Shown here: positions 48,068 to 56,769 of the stretch, piece after piece | How the letters are laid out: every line of letters starts with the position of its first letter | Numbering within the stretch: the stretch's first letter is position 1 | NCBI RefSeq assembly: GCF_017498485.1 | Contig: NZ_CP071795.1 | Location: 310,001 to 374,000, forward strand | Direction: 5' to 3' | Origin: Polaribacter batillariae | GTDB taxonomy: Bacteria > Bacteroidota > Bacteroidia > Flavobacteriales > Flavobacteriaceae | Length of the DNA: 64,000 bases | Translations under genes and position numbers: made by a program | The notes under the pieces: model-generated | The model's input: only the letters and a program-made list of their open reading frames with translations | Told to the model about the DNA's origin: nothing | Database searches by the model: none

Positions 48068-48171
48068 TAGCGGTTTAAGTGATAAAACGAAAGTATAAAT
48101 ATAAAAGAAAGGTCTGTGCTAAACTGAAAAGTTAGTGCGTAGAAATCCGCTACTACTCATACACTAGACTG
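48044..48171 (+). repeat. attC-like site of cassette A
   Basis: ACCGTCAAC (48044-48052), spacer ATT, GTGTATAAGTAATAGCGG (48056-48073), central region, CCGCTACTACTCATACAC (48147-48164; 16 of 18 pairs), spacer TAGACT, G48171. Different in sequence from the sites of cassettes B and C but with the same architecture, including a 6-nt spacer before the terminal G. Covers the whole gap between the Dam gene and mod piece 2. Confidence 0.78.
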
Positions 48172-48747
48172 ATAAAACATTTAATCAAAAAAAAGAAAAC
48201 GCAACCTCTGAAAACTTATTGATAAAAGGCGACAACCTAGAAATGCTAAAGCATTTAAGCAATGCCTATTACGAAAAAATAAAAATGATATACATAGACC
48301 CAACCTACAACACAGGTAGCGATGGTTTTGTATATACAGACGACCGTAAATTTACTGTAGAAGAACTACAAGAATTAGCAGGAATTAGTGAAGAACGTGC
48401 CAAACGCATTTTAGATTTTACACAAAGTAAAAGTAACTCTCATTCTGCTTGGTTAACCTTTATGTACCCTAGATTGTATATTGCCAAACAATTGTTAAAA
48501 GAAGATGGGGTTATTTTTATTTCTATTGATGATAATGAAGTCGCTCAATTAAAATTGTTGATGGACGAGGTTTTTGGGGAAGAGAATTTTGTAAGTGAGT
48601 TTATTTGGGAAAAGAAAAAGAAACCTTCTTTTTTTACATAAAAATGTTGGTAAACTCTCTGAATATATTATTTGTTGGCAAACATTTGAAAAAACAATTT
48701 CGTAAATCAACTAACAGCAGAAAAAATAATTATATTTTTGTTTCCGA

Positions 48748-51078
48748 ATGAAAAATCTATTTGACATACAAGTTTGGAAACAGCAATTAGGCCTTCTTCC
48801 AATTCACCTAAATCCTTTGAATGAAAACGGAGGACATATGATGTTAAATGGTGGAAATGGAGATTTTTGTTTAAAAACAACAGATTTAGATAATAATAAT
48901 TTTGATTTTTATTCAAAATCTTGGTCAAGTAGCACAAAAAACTTTCTTACTGTACAAAATGAGAATATTCATATTCATAATTGGTTAAATGATAAAACTG
49001 AAACAGTTTCTCAAAAAATTGTAGCAGAAAATTTCAATAAATTTTATAACTACTTATTATCAAAAAGTTATAAGTCGTCTAAAGATTTAGTACCGTTTAT
49101 TATTGACATTTTCCGTCAATTCAGAAATTTGACATTTGAAAAATCCAATCCAGTTCAAGCTCTGAATTTGCTTTTTGGATTATTAACAAGCTTAGAAGAT
49201 GATGTTAATAATTTAGATACTGAAAAATGGGGACTTCAAAATATTGATATTCCAGATGGATTTGGTTACTACATTGAACAAATTCAAAATGGTTTTTCAA
49301 ATGTAAAGCCTGAATTTGATTTAATTATAAGACACTCAGCTGGAATATTATTTCAAGAAGCCCAAAAGGAAGTGTTATTTTTCAATCCACAAAGAGATTT
49401 ATTTGGTGGTACATCTAGCACCTTGAATACCAAAACAAATCTATACTCTAGTATACATTACACACCACCTTTTTTATCTAGAACTATAGTTGAAAATTCA
49501 TTGCGAAATATAAATCTACAGGTAGATACATTAAAAATTCTTGACCCAGCTTGTGGCTCATCTGAATTCTTGATAGAAGTTCTTAAACAATTAAAAGAAC
49601 TTAATTATCAAGGTAGTGTAGAAATTTTTGGTTGGGATATTTCAGAAACTGCAATAAATACTTCAAGGTTTTTACTTACTTATGAAAAAAGGACAATATG
49701 GAAGGATAAATTAGAATTTAACCTCAAACTTGTAGAAGATTCATTATTGGAAAATTGGGATGAAGATTATAATTTAATCTTGATGAATCCACCTTTTTCA
49801 TCTTGGGAACTATTAAATACAAAAGCGAGAAGAGATGCAATTCGAGATGCTTTAGGTAATAGTTTTATTGGTAAAAAACCAAATCAAGCAAGTGCATTTT
49901 ACTACAAAGCAATAAATAGTCTTAATGAAGATGGAGTTTTAGGTTGTGTTATTCCATCATCAATACTAACTTTAGATTCCTATTCAAAATTACGTACAGA
50001 TACAGAAGAATTAATTGATATTAAACTATTAGGTAAGTTAGGGAACTTCATTTTCGAAGATGCCTTAACTGATGTTAGTTTTATTATTTGTAAAAAGCCT
50101 ATTTCCAACCAAATCCCAACAATTATTTGGACTAAAAATGAAAAAGGAGTTGCACAGGAAGCATTGCGAGATTTTAGAAAATCAATATATAATAATCAAA
50201 TAACTTTAGATAATCAAAATTACAGTGTTTATCAGCCAATATCTTTCCCAATATTAAAAGAAAGTTGGATGCCAATTTCTATAAAAAATCATGACTTATA
50301 TAAAGGTATAGAAAGATTTGTTGTAGAAAAAAGACTCACTAGGGTTATAGATATTTTTAGTGTTAAACAAGGAATAAGAACTGGAAATAATAAAGCATTC
50401 AAAATTTCGGTAAAAGATTATATCAATCTACCAGAGGAAGAAAAATGTTATTTCAGACCTGCTACTGAAAATGAGTCTTTTAAAAACGGACAAATTAAAG
50501 TAACCAGCTATGTTTGGTATCCATATAGTGAAGACGGTATACAGATTCTTACTGAAGATGAATTTGCAGAAAAAGTTCCTGTTTTTTACGAAAGAATATC
50601 TAACGACAAAATCGAATTATCTAATAGAGCAAGAAAGGATGTTTCTAATTGGTGGCATTTAAGTGAACATAGAGCTTGGCTTAGAAAATCTAGTTTAAAA
50701 TTAATATCAGCCGAATTTGGTAACTCTGGCTCATTCGGTTTGGATAAAGAAGGAAATTTTGTTGTAGAAAGAGGAAATGCTTGGATACCAAAAAAGAACT
50801 TTACTAAAGATGATTATTTCTTTTATTTAGCACTTTTCAGTAGTGTATTTTTCAATAAACTATTAGCAATTTATTCTAAAGAATTACTTTCTGGATGGGA
50901 TTTAGGAAAGAAATATACTAAAAACATACCCATTCCAAATGTTCATTTAGAAGAAGTTAAAAATTCTGAAGGTTATCAGAGAATGATTGAAATTGGCAAA
51001 GAACTTTCTGAAGGTAACATTTATACCAAATCCATTTCCGATAATATTTTAGAGAGATATTTCTATCCAAACATTTAA
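48748..51078 (+). CDS. N6-adenine DNA methyltransferase (class I MTase, type I/IIG-like)
   Basis: 776 residues. SAM-binding motif I is LDPACGSSEFLIE (266-278), the catalytic motif is NPPF (347-350, in LILMNPPFSSWELL), preceded by HYTPPFLSR, the usual pre-motif-I stretch of HsdM/Eco57I-type enzymes. Residues 1-230 are an unfamiliar N-terminal region; the C-terminal 300 residues probably recognise DNA (KRLTRVIDIFSVKQGIRTGN). No PD-(D/E)xK motif is obvious, so cleavage would need a partner. It lies 9 bp before the 201-residue gene, an obvious pair. Confidence 0.88.
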   Translation: MKNLFDIQVWKQQLGLLPIHLNPLNENGGHMMLNGGNGDFCLKTTDLDNNNFDFYSKSWSSSTKNFLTVQNENIHIHNWLNDKTETVSQKIVAENFNKFYNYLLSKSYKSSKDLVPFIIDIFRQFRNLTFEKSNPVQALNLLFGLLTSLEDDVNNLDTEKWGLQNIDIPDGFGYYIEQIQNGFSNVKPEFDLIIRHSAGILFQEAQKEVLFFNPQRDLFGGTSSTLNTKTNLYSSIHYTPPFLSRTIVENSLRNINLQVDTLKILDPACGSSEFLIEVLKQLKELNYQGSVEIFGWDISETAINTSRFLLTYEKRTIWKDKLEFNLKLVEDSLLENWDEDYNLILMNPPFSSWELLNTKARRDAIRDALGNSFIGKKPNQASAFYYKAINSLNEDGVLGCVIPSSILTLDSYSKLRTDTEELIDIKLLGKLGNFIFEDALTDVSFIICKKPISNQIPTIIWTKNEKGVAQEALRDFRKSIYNNQITLDNQNYSVYQPISFPILKESWMPISIKNHDLYKGIERFVVEKRLTRVIDIFSVKQGIRTGNNKAFKISVKDYINLPEEEKCYFRPATENESFKNGQIKVTSYVWYPYSEDGIQILTEDEFAEKVPVFYERISNDKIELSNRARKDVSNWWHLSEHRAWLRKSSLKLISAEFGNSGSFGLDKEGNFVVERGNAWIPKKNFTKDDYFFYLALFSSVFFNKLLAIYSKELLSGWDLGKKYTKNIPIPNVHLEEVKNSEGYQRMIEIGKELSEGNIYTKSISDNILERYFYPNI

Positions 51079-51087
51079 TTTATTTCT

Positions 51088-51693
51088 ATGATAGAGCAAT
51101 TAAAATTCATAGATGAAATTAATAAAAGTTGCAAAGCTTTTTTTTTAGAATCAACTTTCTTTCTACAACTTTCTAGAGCAAATCGATTCGAGTTAAAAGG
51201 CGATAATGTATCTAAAGCATTAAATAATTATAAAAATGGAGGTCAGCAAGTATCAGTTATAAAATGGTTTAATGATTATTGGGTCTATTTAGAAATTCGA
51301 TTTGAGAATAAAAATTCATTTATTACGATTTCTGTTTTTCAAGGAGAGGCAAATGACAGCATAAAAAATCAACTGTTTCGTGCTGAATGGGATGATTACA
51401 ATAATCCAAATGAAAAACACCCACAACCGCATTGGCACATAACATCAAACCAAGCAATAGAAAATACATTCACAGAATTAATTGAAGATGATGAAGAAGA
51501 GGGATTTGCTGCGCTAATTTTAAATGAAGAGAAATCCAAGATAATTGATTTGAATAAGATACACTTTCCTATGAATGGCAATTGGATGAATGATGATGGT
51601 CACATTCATTTGATTAATGATAATTCTAAAATGGTAAAGTGGTTCCAAGGTTTTTTCTCAACAATGAGAGAACAGTTAGAATATGTAAAATAA
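51088..51693 (+). CDS. Unidentified His-rich protein, partner of the cassette B methyltransferase
   Basis: 201 soluble residues. Conspicuous is EKHPQPHWHITS (H111, H115, H117), with a second cluster DDGHIHLI (H172, H174) near the C-terminus; these could bind a metal. Acidic stretch EDDEEEGF lies between. From memory, similar small proteins with a PHWH motif occur next to methyltransferases in defence loci, but I cannot name a family. A nuclease or specificity role is inference only. Confidence 0.7.
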   Translation: MIEQLKFIDEINKSCKAFFLESTFFLQLSRANRFELKGDNVSKALNNYKNGGQQVSVIKWFNDYWVYLEIRFENKNSFITISVFQGEANDSIKNQLFRAEWDDYNNPNEKHPQPHWHITSNQAIENTFTELIEDDEEEGFAALILNEEKSKIIDLNKIHFPMNGNWMNDDGHIHLINDNSKMVKWFQGFFSTMREQLEYVK

Positions 51694-51697
51694 AAAC

Positions 51698-51827
51698 GTT
51701 TGCCAACAAGCCGTATATAATTTATTGCTAGTTCTAGCCTACTTACGAAATTCCTCGCGGATTTTCTATTCGGTTTTTATTTGCTAAATTTCGTGCTAAA
51801 CCACGCAACAAACCATATACAAACACG
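51698..51827 (+). repeat. attC-like site of cassette B
   Basis: GTTTGCCAAC (51698-51707), spacer AAGCC, GTATAT (51713-51718), about 96 nt with ACGAAATT/AATTTCGT as an inner stem, ATATAC (51815-51820), spacer AAACAC, G51827. Homologous to the site at 27547-27674. The open frame that starts inside it at 51781 is a by-product; true mod coding resumes at 51828. Confidence 0.8.
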
Positions 51828-53044
51828 TTATGTAAGTAATTCTAATAAAACTTTTCCTTTTTCAATAGAAAAAACTACTGAAGGTAAAAAGTATCCTTTT
51901 AATAACTCTGGTTATTCTTTAGAAGAACTAACTTTTCCACCAAAAACAGTTGAATTTTCAATAGAAGATTGCACTATTCAACCACAAGATATATCTGAGG
52001 GTAAAATTATTACAGAATTGCTCAACAAACTGATTATTAAGAATGGATTAAATGAAAATGAATTTACACTTAAAGGCGAATGGAGATATTCTCAAAATAC
52101 CTTAGATGAAATAATTAAAAACAAAGAAAACATTTCAATTAGCAAAATACCATTTAGACCAAACCATATAAAAGTTGGCGGGGAAATAAAAAAGATGAAA
52201 AATTCGTTTTCACCAATTCATTATGAAATGGAAACAAATGAAGATGCTACAAAACAAATCGTATCACTTTTCGGAATTGACCTTTTTAGCAATCCAAAAC
52301 CAACAAAATTAATTGAAACGATTATTAAAGCAACGACTTATAATGACCCAAAAGCTATAATCCTCGATTTCTTCGCAGGTTCAGGCACCACAGGTGATGC
52401 AGTTATGCAACTCAATGCAAAAGACAATGGCAACCGTAAATTTATTTTAGTACAATTACCAGAACGCATAAACCCAAAAAGCAATAAAACCGCTTACGAT
52501 TTTGTAAAAAACGAATTAAAAATTGCAGAACCTACCATTTTTGATATTACCAAAGAACGTATTATTCGTGCAGCAAAAAAAATAAAAGAAGAAAACAAAG
52601 ACGTAACCAAACAAGATTTAGGTTTTAAAGTTTTTGAAACCATGCCCATTTGGGACGATTATAATTTTGAAGCCGAAGAATTGGAAAAACAAACCACTTT
52701 GTTCGACGAAAGTAAACTCACTCAAGAAGACATAAAAGCCTTATTAATTACCTGGAAAACCTACGATGCTGTGCCATTAACAGAATCTTTACAAGAAACA
52801 GATTTAAAGGGCTACACAGCACACTACACTAGCGAGAAATTATATCTAATGGATAAAGGTTTTACAACCGAAAATTTAAAAGCACTGTTAGAAAAAGTAG
52901 ATAGCGATAAAAGTTTTAATCCAACCACCATTATTGCGTTTGGATATCATTTTGAGAGTAAAAGTTTGCGTGAACTCAGCGAAAATATTAAGTCTTACGC
53001 TAACAAAAAAAGTATTGATATTGACTTTATAACGCGCTATTAAA

Positions 53045-53569
53045 ATGGAAAATAAAGTTGAGATATACAGAGCCAATGATAATAGTATAGAACTTACCGT
53101 TACTCTAGATGGAGATACCGTATGGTTAAATAGACAACAATTATCTGTTTTATTAGGCAGAGATGTAAAGACAATCGGAAAACATATTTCAAATATTTAT
53201 AAAGAAGGTGAGTTAACTAAAAATTCAACTATCGCAAAATTTGCGACAGTTCAACAGGAAGGAAAAAGAGAAGTAGAAAGAGAAATAGATTTTTACAATT
53301 TAGACGTCATCATATCTTTAGGTTATCTTGTAAAATCAAAAAAAGGTGTGCATTTACTGTATTTTATAGTTAAAAATCATCCGTTTAATGATGGTAATAA
53401 ACGCAGTGGTGCTTTTGCATTTATCTGGCTATTACAAAAAGCAAACTACGATTTTACCAACAAAATATCACCAGAAACATTAACGACACTAACGCTTTTA
53501 ATTGCTACTTCTTTACCAGAAGAAAAGGAAAAAATGATAGGTCTAGTTTTATTATTACTTAATAACTAA
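53045..53569 (+). CDS. RhuM-Fic/Doc fusion protein with internal deletion
   Basis: 174 residues: an N-terminal RhuM-type segment (VWLNRQQLSVLLGRDVKTIG, then REIDFYNLDVIISLGYLVKS) joined at about residue 102 to a Fic/Doc domain with HPFNDGNKRSGAFAF (active-site His112). Full-length relatives, as I recall them, are about 330 residues, with about 150 residues between these two blocks, so this copy appears shortened in frame. The Fic His is intact; whether AMP- or phosphotransfer activity survives is unclear. It starts 1 bp after mod and stops 2 bp before res. Confidence 0.82.
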   Translation: MENKVEIYRANDNSIELTVTLDGDTVWLNRQQLSVLLGRDVKTIGKHISNIYKEGELTKNSTIAKFATVQQEGKREVEREIDFYNLDVIISLGYLVKSKKGVHLLYFIVKNHPFNDGNKRSGAFAFIWLLQKANYDFTNKISPETLTTLTLLIATSLPEEKEKMIGLVLLLLNN

Positions 53570-53571
53570 CT

Positions 53572-56511
53572 ATGAAAGGATTTAATTTTGAAAAAAACCT
53601 ACAGCATCAAACCCAAGCCGTAAAAAGTACAGTCGCTGTTTTTAACAATTTAGAAGTAAAAAACCCAAAAGGGATTGATAAACATTTTCTAAATCCTATA
53701 ATAGACATTTATAGTGGCCTTGATACAAGTTATGCAGAAAATATTTATGCACTTCAAAAACACAATGGAATTGATTCAACAATAAATCGCAACAGCAACA
53801 TCATCGATATTATGATGGAAACAGGCACAGGAAAAACCTATACCTATACCAAAACCATTTTCGAACTCAATAAAAATTACGGTCTTTTTAAATTTATTGT
53901 CATTGTTCCAACACTTTCTATTAAAGCAGGAACCATCGATTTTTTAAAAAGCGATAGTGCAAGGGCTCATTTTAAAGAACAATATGGCAAAACCATTAAA
54001 TTACATATTGTAGAAAGCAAAAAAGGTAGTAAAAACAAAAAATCGTTTATGCCACCTGCAGTAAACAGTTTTGTAAACGCAGGCGTTTTCGACAAAAATA
54101 GCATTCAAGTAATGGTAATTAACGCAGGTATGGTAAATTCAGAAACTATGCGAAAAAGTTTCGACAAAGGCATATTCGACAAACACACCATTCCTTTCGA
54201 AGCAATTTCGGCTGTAAACCCTTTTGTAATTATCGACGAACCACACAAATTTGGAACGACAAAAACTACTTGGGAAAATATTCAAAAAATGAAACCACAA
54301 TTTATTTTGCGATATGGTGCGACCTTTCCTGAAAGAGAACTAAAAGTTAAAAACGAATTTGGCAAAATCGTAAAACAAAAAGTAAAAGATTACCATAATT
54401 TAGTTTACAAATTAACGGCAGTCGATTCTTTTAACCGTAATTTGGTAAAAGGTGTAATTGGGCATATTACAGAGTTTGAAAGCGGAAAAAATGCCATTGT
54501 AAAACTCAATAATACAGATGGCAAAGAAGCCACTTTCGAATTGTTAGAAAACAAGCACAAAAAAACATATAAACTTGCTAAAAAAGAAAGTTTGCAACGT
54601 GTACATGCTGCTATGGAAGATTTGTATGTAGAAAGTTTAAACAAAAGCAAAGTTGTTTTATCTAATGGTATCGAATTGTCTAAAGGCGATAAATTAAACC
54701 CTTATTCTTATGCAGAAAAACTGCAAGAACTTATGATTCAAAAAGCCATAAAAAGCCACTTTGAAAATGAGAAACAATTGCTTACACGACCCGTAAAAAT
54801 TAAACCCATTACCCTCTTTTTTATTGATAATATTGATGAATATAGAAATGAAGATGGTTATGTAAGAACTACTGTCGAAAATTTTATAAAAGCAGAAGTA
54901 GAAACCTTACTTAAAACGGAAAAAAACACTTTTTACAAAGCATATCTTCAAAAAACCTTGGAAGATATAAGTCTTACACATGCAGGATATTTTTCAAAAG
55001 ATAATTCAGAAAAAGATGAAACCATAGAAAAAGAAATAAACGAAATATTGCACGACAAACAAGCCATGTTAAATTTAGAGAATCCAAGGCGATTTATTTT
55101 TTCTAAATGGACGTTGCGTGAAGGTTGGGATAACCCAAATGTTTTTCAGATTTGCAAATTAAGAAGTAGTGGTAGCGATATTTCTAAACTGCAAGAAGTG
55201 GGTAGAGGATTAAGGCTGCCTGTAAATGAATATGGCAACCGAGTAAAAGACGAACAATTTTACTTAAACTACTTCGTAGATTTTACCGAAAATGACTTTG
55301 TAGATAAATTAGTGAATGAAATAAACGAGAAATCGGGTGCACTTTCAATAGAGAAAATACCTGAGAAATTAGAAGAGCAAATGATTCTACAAATTATTGA
55401 AAACTATGATTTTAATAATGAAAATGAATTATTTCAAAAATTAATAATGGAAGAGAAAGTGATTGATTTTTCTCATAAATTTTTACAAGGTGGATTTGAC
55501 TTTATTAAAAACCATTATCCAAAAATATTTTTGGGAAGTGTTGCGAATGGTAAGATTAGAAAATCTACAGACAAGAAAAAGCAAGTAAGCATACGAACAG
55601 AAAAATACAGCGAATTAAAAGAACTTTGGGAGAAATTAAACGAAAAGGTAATTTTAGAATACAAGTTTCAAAAAGAAGACAAATTTAAAGCACTTTTTGT
55701 TAATTTCTTAAATGAGCAAAACAGCAATTTTACTATTGAAGGCATAAAAGAAAGAACAGCACAAATAAAAATTACAAATAACATTGCAGGAGTTAAAGAA
55801 GAACAAGAAATTTATGGAAATGAAATAACGCCAATTTCTACAATGAAATACAGTAGTTTTTTAAAGGAATTAGCAAAAACACTAAACATTAATATAAAAA
55901 CCTTAAACAGCGCATTTATCGATGCAAATATCGATATCAACAAATTTCTAAATAGTGCCACAGTTCGCGTTATTAAACAAAAATTCGAGAATTACTTAAT
56001 GTATAATGCCATAGATAAATTTGGTATTGAATATCAAAAAGTAACTAATGAAATTCATCCAACAAAATTTACAGACGAAAAAGGAAATGTATTAAAAGAA
56101 ATTGCTGCTTCTAATGTGGGGGTACTACATTCCGAAAATAAAGTAGCCGACAGTTATTTACTTGATGAATTATTTTACGATTCTGAATTAGAAAAACAGA
56201 ATATTAAACAAAACTTAAAAGAAGTCGTTGTTTTTTCGAAAATCCCCAAAAACTCTATTAAAATTCCTGTTGCTGGAGGAAAAAGTTATTCGCCAGATTT
56301 TGCGTATGTTTTAAATTATGAAGACCAATCGAAAAAACTATACTTTGTGGTAGAAACAAAAAACACCACTGAAGAAAGTTTAAGAAATGAAGAAAAACAG
56401 AAAATAAAACATGCAGAAAAGTTCTTTGGAGATACCATTAAAATTAAATTTAGAAAACAATTTAGCAACAAAAAAATAGAAGATTTAATTCGAGAAATTG
56501 TCGTTGAATAA
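53572..56511 (+). CDS. res: Type III restriction enzyme subunit Res
   Basis: 979 residues. Superfamily 2 helicase with Walker A ETGTGKT (83-89), motif II DEPH (222-225), and motif VI region KLQEVGRGLRLPVN. The C-terminal nuclease domain has SPDFAYVLNY and YFVVETKNT, the PD-(D/E)xK pattern. Normal length and apparently intact, but Res needs Mod for target recognition, and Mod is broken here. Last gene of the XRE-mod-fic-res operon. Confidence 0.95.
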   Translation: MKGFNFEKNLQHQTQAVKSTVAVFNNLEVKNPKGIDKHFLNPIIDIYSGLDTSYAENIYALQKHNGIDSTINRNSNIIDIMMETGTGKTYTYTKTIFELNKNYGLFKFIVIVPTLSIKAGTIDFLKSDSARAHFKEQYGKTIKLHIVESKKGSKNKKSFMPPAVNSFVNAGVFDKNSIQVMVINAGMVNSETMRKSFDKGIFDKHTIPFEAISAVNPFVIIDEPHKFGTTKTTWENIQKMKPQFILRYGATFPERELKVKNEFGKIVKQKVKDYHNLVYKLTAVDSFNRNLVKGVIGHITEFESGKNAIVKLNNTDGKEATFELLENKHKKTYKLAKKESLQRVHAAMEDLYVESLNKSKVVLSNGIELSKGDKLNPYSYAEKLQELMIQKAIKSHFENEKQLLTRPVKIKPITLFFIDNIDEYRNEDGYVRTTVENFIKAEVETLLKTEKNTFYKAYLQKTLEDISLTHAGYFSKDNSEKDETIEKEINEILHDKQAMLNLENPRRFIFSKWTLREGWDNPNVFQICKLRSSGSDISKLQEVGRGLRLPVNEYGNRVKDEQFYLNYFVDFTENDFVDKLVNEINEKSGALSIEKIPEKLEEQMILQIIENYDFNNENELFQKLIMEEKVIDFSHKFLQGGFDFIKNHYPKIFLGSVANGKIRKSTDKKKQVSIRTEKYSELKELWEKLNEKVILEYKFQKEDKFKALFVNFLNEQNSNFTIEGIKERTAQIKITNNIAGVKEEQEIYGNEITPISTMKYSSFLKELAKTLNINIKTLNSAFIDANIDINKFLNSATVRVIKQKFENYLMYNAIDKFGIEYQKVTNEIHPTKFTDEKGNVLKEIAASNVGVLHSENKVADSYLLDELFYDSELEKQNIKQNLKEVVVFSKIPKNSIKIPVAGGKSYSPDFAYVLNYEDQSKKLYFVVETKNTTEESLRNEEKQKIKHAEKFFGDTIKIKFRKQFSNKKIEDLIREIVVE

Positions 56512-56698
56512 TAATACCATTTACCATTTGAAATTATTGTAATAAATCGCCTTTTTTTTCATTCTATTTCATAATAAAAAAAGGTTATGCTTTCGTTTTC
56601 TTCTTTATATAAAGAAAAAAAATATTAATTTCTTTTCCAGTAATTTCAAACAATAACTAATATAAACGGTATAAAAAGTATAATTTTCCCCTATTATC

Positions 56699-56727
56699 AA
56701 AAAAAAGACTGCCTTTTCAGACAGTCT
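56699..56727 (-). terminator. Terminator of the metalloprotease gene
   Basis: On the minus strand AGACTGTCT-GAAA-AGGCAGTCT (one wobble) followed by seven T residues. It lies 43 bp past the stop of the minus-strand gene. The rest of 56512-56769 shows no gene. Confidence 0.85.
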
Positions 56728-56769
56728 CTTAAAAAAATAAGTTCAAAAAAAATAGAGTTATTTTTGTTT

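Larger units (their letters stand above)
45575..48171 (+). mobile_element. Cassette A: 2.6-kb integron-type cassette (ParB-like protein and Dam methylase) inside mod
   Basis: Left junction AAAGAAG45574|TTGGCGGT, right junction CTAGACTG48171|ATAAAAC. Excision joins GAAG to ATAAAACATTT and restores LLKEDKTFNQ. The first bases GTTGGCGGT (45574-45582) pair with ACCGTCAAC (48044-48052), one G-T wobble, at the outer arm of the right-end site. Target GATAA fits GWTMW. Both genes point to the attC-like end. A perfect -7 box TATCTTTG sits 49 bp inside the left junction (45624-45631). Confidence 0.82.
48675..51827 (+). mobile_element. Cassette B: 3.2-kb integron-type cassette (N6-methyltransferase plus His-rich protein) inside mod
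   Basis: Left junction TATTTG48674|TTGGCAAAC, right junction AAACACG51827|TTATGTAAG. Excision joins ATTATTTG to TTATGTAAG, restoring SEYIICYVSNSNKTF. The first bases GTTGGCAAAC (48674-48683) are perfectly complementary to GTTTGCCAAC (51698-51707). Target GTTAT fits GWTMW. Both genes point to the attC-like end. A -7-like TATTTTTG lies at 48733-48740. Confidence 0.85.
45334..53043 (+). pseudogene. mod: Type III DNA methyltransferase subunit Mod, split in three by cassettes A and B
   Basis: Coding pieces: 45334-45574, 48172-48674 and 51828-53043. Joined they total 1960 bp; deleting one T from the T7 run at 48629-48635 gives 652 codons plus stop, normal for Mod. Piece 1 ends ARLLATDETTTLLKE, piece 2 continues DKTFNQKKENATSENLLIKG with the catalytic motif IDPTYNTGSDGF (DPPY expected; Pro to Thr is odd), and piece 3 runs YVSNSNKTFPFSIEKTTEGK, then the SAM motif DFFAGSGTTGDAV. 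Order DPPY before FxGxG marks a beta-class N6-adenine enzyme. Broken as read, so the type III system should be inactive. Confidence 0.9.

Noticed and set aside
22446..51827. Reading the three cassettes as classical transposons with terminal inverted repeats and target duplications
   Set aside because: The two complementary arms are not both at the ends; the right arm lies 120-130 bp inside. Shared junction bases are only G (A), GTT (B) and GATGG (C), not a constant-length duplication. No transposase is present.
51781..51827. Start of mod piece 3 at the ATG-like codon 51781
   Set aside because: The first 15 codons are the attC-like site; Mod similarity begins only at 51828, exactly at the cassette junction.
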